From Doryteuthis pealeii (lineage: Eukaryota > Mollusca > Cephalopoda > Myopsida > Loliginidae), in contig CM042163.1 in NCBI GenBank assembly GCA_023376005.1, forward strand, positions 5,358,995 through 5,422,994: a stretch of 64,000 bases of DNA, read 5' to 3'. Shown in pieces: positions 62,687 through 64,000 of this stretch; position 1 is the first letter of the stretch, and the number at the start of each line of letters is the position of its first letter. The notes under the pieces were generated by a model. The model saw only the letters and a program-made list of their open reading frames with translations. It searched no databases and was not told the origin of the DNA. The position numbers and the translations under genes were made by a program.

Positions 62687-63475
62687 CTGTTTAAGCAATA
62701 TGGCGTCATTGAATTTCGATGTTTCGTGATAGTCGATTCAATTTATGTTGAGGATGATGGGCGGATTTGGGTGTTGAAAGTGTAGTCGAGTGGGACGAAA
62801 GGGTCCGAACGTCCCTGATGATAAGCGTCCTCCATTCTTTATTTGTTCCGTCGCTGCCGGAATTTGTAGATCTGTCGCCGTGAAAGGGTGGAACAAACCG
62901 TTTTAAGACCATCGGTTATTTGCATGTGTGAGCAAATAGCAGAATTAAAAGCAAGCCACTTGAACGGAGGGCAGTGCGGATTTATAAGCGAGACGACTTG
63001 GACGACGGATTTATGAGCGAGAAGACTTGGATGGTGGATTTGTTCGTTGAATTAATTTCTACAAGGAACAGAGGAAATGTGGTAGACGAACAGGTGGGTT
63101 TAAAATGACGAGGATAATAGGCGATGAGCGGAAATAAGTGGCAAACCCCATCGTTGTGGAAAAAGAAAAACACAAGCCGGACCAGTTCATTCACAAAATA
63201 GCAAAATGTAATTGTTGTTTAAAACTCTTAATGTCCTATACCGTCTTATTCAGCCCAGACAGAAGTCACATTCATTTTCCTAATCTACCCCAAACGATAG
63301 CCTTTGTTTAAATGTAATATTATTTATATTTAGCAGTCTTTGATTTATGGGAAATAACAGGTAACTTTAAATGAAAAGGCCTTTTTTAGCCATGAATATA
63401 AATCCTTATAGGAATGGGGATCTGGACTTAGAAATTTCTCAACAGGATGTTAAGAGTTAAAGATAGGACATTTTG
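62687..63475. other. no gene seen
   Basis: Moderate GC. AGCGAGACGACTTGGACGAC and AGCGAGAAGACTTGGATGGT form a 26-base tandem at 62987-63025. No splice-bounded exon supported. Confidence 0.4.
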
Positions 63476-63658
63476 ATGCGTTGTTGTCGCAGTAGACGAC
63501 AAGGACAAGGTTGTCGCCAGTCACCAGCTGAAAGGAGAGTAGCACAGTCAGATGTAGATCGTGAGTGTTGCAAACGTACATTACAACCTGGAATCAACAG
63601 TTACGGAGCCGGAAGAAAAACCAAAAGGATACGCTATGTTGTGAGAGGAGGAAAATGA
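63476..63658 (+). CDS. unrecognised Arg/Cys-rich 60-codon ORF (doubtful)
   Basis: Begins MRCCRSRRQGQGCRQSPAER and ends GRKTKRIRYVVRGGK. About a quarter of residues are Arg or Lys, with Cys pairs. That recalls small DNA-binding basic proteins such as cysteine-bearing protamines, but no family motif can be claimed. There is no clear promoter, splice site or polyadenylation signal around it, and the frame is short enough to be chance. Confidence 0.2.
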   Translation: MRCCRSRRQGQGCRQSPAERRVAQSDVDRECCKRTLQPGINSYGAGRKTKRIRYVVRGGK

Positions 63659-63932
63659 AGATAGGCTAAAACCATACCGAGTCATAGCACAAATGGATAA
63701 GAACTAAAAAAAACATGGTGGTGGTAACGGAAGGCACAGTGAACAAAATAAGTGAGGCAACATGGTAAGTAATAGAAAATAACCCATCGTTACAAAAAAC
63801 AAAAAACAAACACTAGGTTTCACATATATGCAGAAGATAAACGTAATGTTTAAGAAACTGGGGTCTAAATAGTATCAGCTTAATCATGAATGAATGCATT
63901 CATTATGAGGATTATAAAAAAGTATTCTAAGG

Positions 63933-64000
63933 TTTGCCACCAATAAGGATTGAACTCATGACCTCTGGTTTACGAGATCATCACTCTAACCACTGAGCCA
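63933..64000 (-). other. tRNA-like sequence or SINE head cut by the window end
   Basis: On the minus strand it reads TGGCTCAGTGGTTAGAGTGA (A box) then CATGAGTTCAATCC (B box) and ends TTGGTGGCA. The anticodon-loop position would read CGT. The anticodon and T stems pair poorly, so a tRNA-derived SINE head is more likely than a working tRNA gene. The 5' acceptor half lies beyond the window. Confidence 0.5.

Overview
This window reads as nuclear DNA of an animal with an AT-rich, repeat-loaded genome. It has long di-, tri- and tetranucleotide tracts, tRNA-headed SINEs, several clades of decayed LINEs, solo LTRs, Helitrons, mariner relics and many palindromic elements sitting beside (TA)n tracts. 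The mix (short tRNA SINEs, LINEs ending in a C/H-rich finger, Penelope-type hammerhead motifs) fits a lophotrochozoan, perhaps a mollusc. That is an impression; no gene here fixes the taxon.

There is almost no host protein-coding sequence. The best host gene evidence is one first coding exon on the minus strand (10745-10819). It has a start codon in good context, a 25-codon signal peptide and a GT splice donor, so a secreted protein. Its promoter side would be near 11.3 kb and its introns to the left. Two short ORFs (54569-54799, 63476-63658) are weak candidates. Every other long ORF is either a retroelement fragment or a reading of simple repeats.

Layout. 0-6.5 kb: nested repeats C/D, a triplicated ~200-base unit, then a run of (TA)n tracts alternating with foldback elements. 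6.5-13 kb: the least repetitive part, with an internally deleted mariner and the signal-peptide exon. 13-20 kb: LINE 3' ends, a Ty3/gypsy RNase H piece and another LINE C-terminus. 20-27 kb: palindromic elements with hammerhead motifs, a 4-copy tandem array and a Helitron with a nested insert. 30-38 kb: four tRNA-SINEs, a foldback element and one 40-base minisatellite at two loci in opposite orientation. 38-47 kb: LINE fragments, a solo LTR with target duplication, SINE-2 copies, a miniature mariner ORF and two good hammerhead motifs. 47-56 kb: a GA-rich satellite, a Helitron broken by an LTR, and restriction-endonuclease-type LINE copies, one split by another retroelement. 56-64 kb: a degraded TATC array, another solo LTR, telomere-like repeats inside a foldback, and a tRNA-like sequence cut by the window end.

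The main biological signal is a set of hammerhead-ribozyme-like motifs (CUGANGA core, stem II, GAAA, tiny stem III, NUH site) at 22007-22095, 26876-26930, 44695-44734 and 45188-45240. A weaker one lies at 23950-23995 and further relics elsewhere. Most sit in inverted-repeat elements flanked by (TA)n. Self-cleaving motifs with a reduced stem III are known from Penelope-like elements and retrozymes; the palindromic, multi-family arrangement here is the part worth following up.
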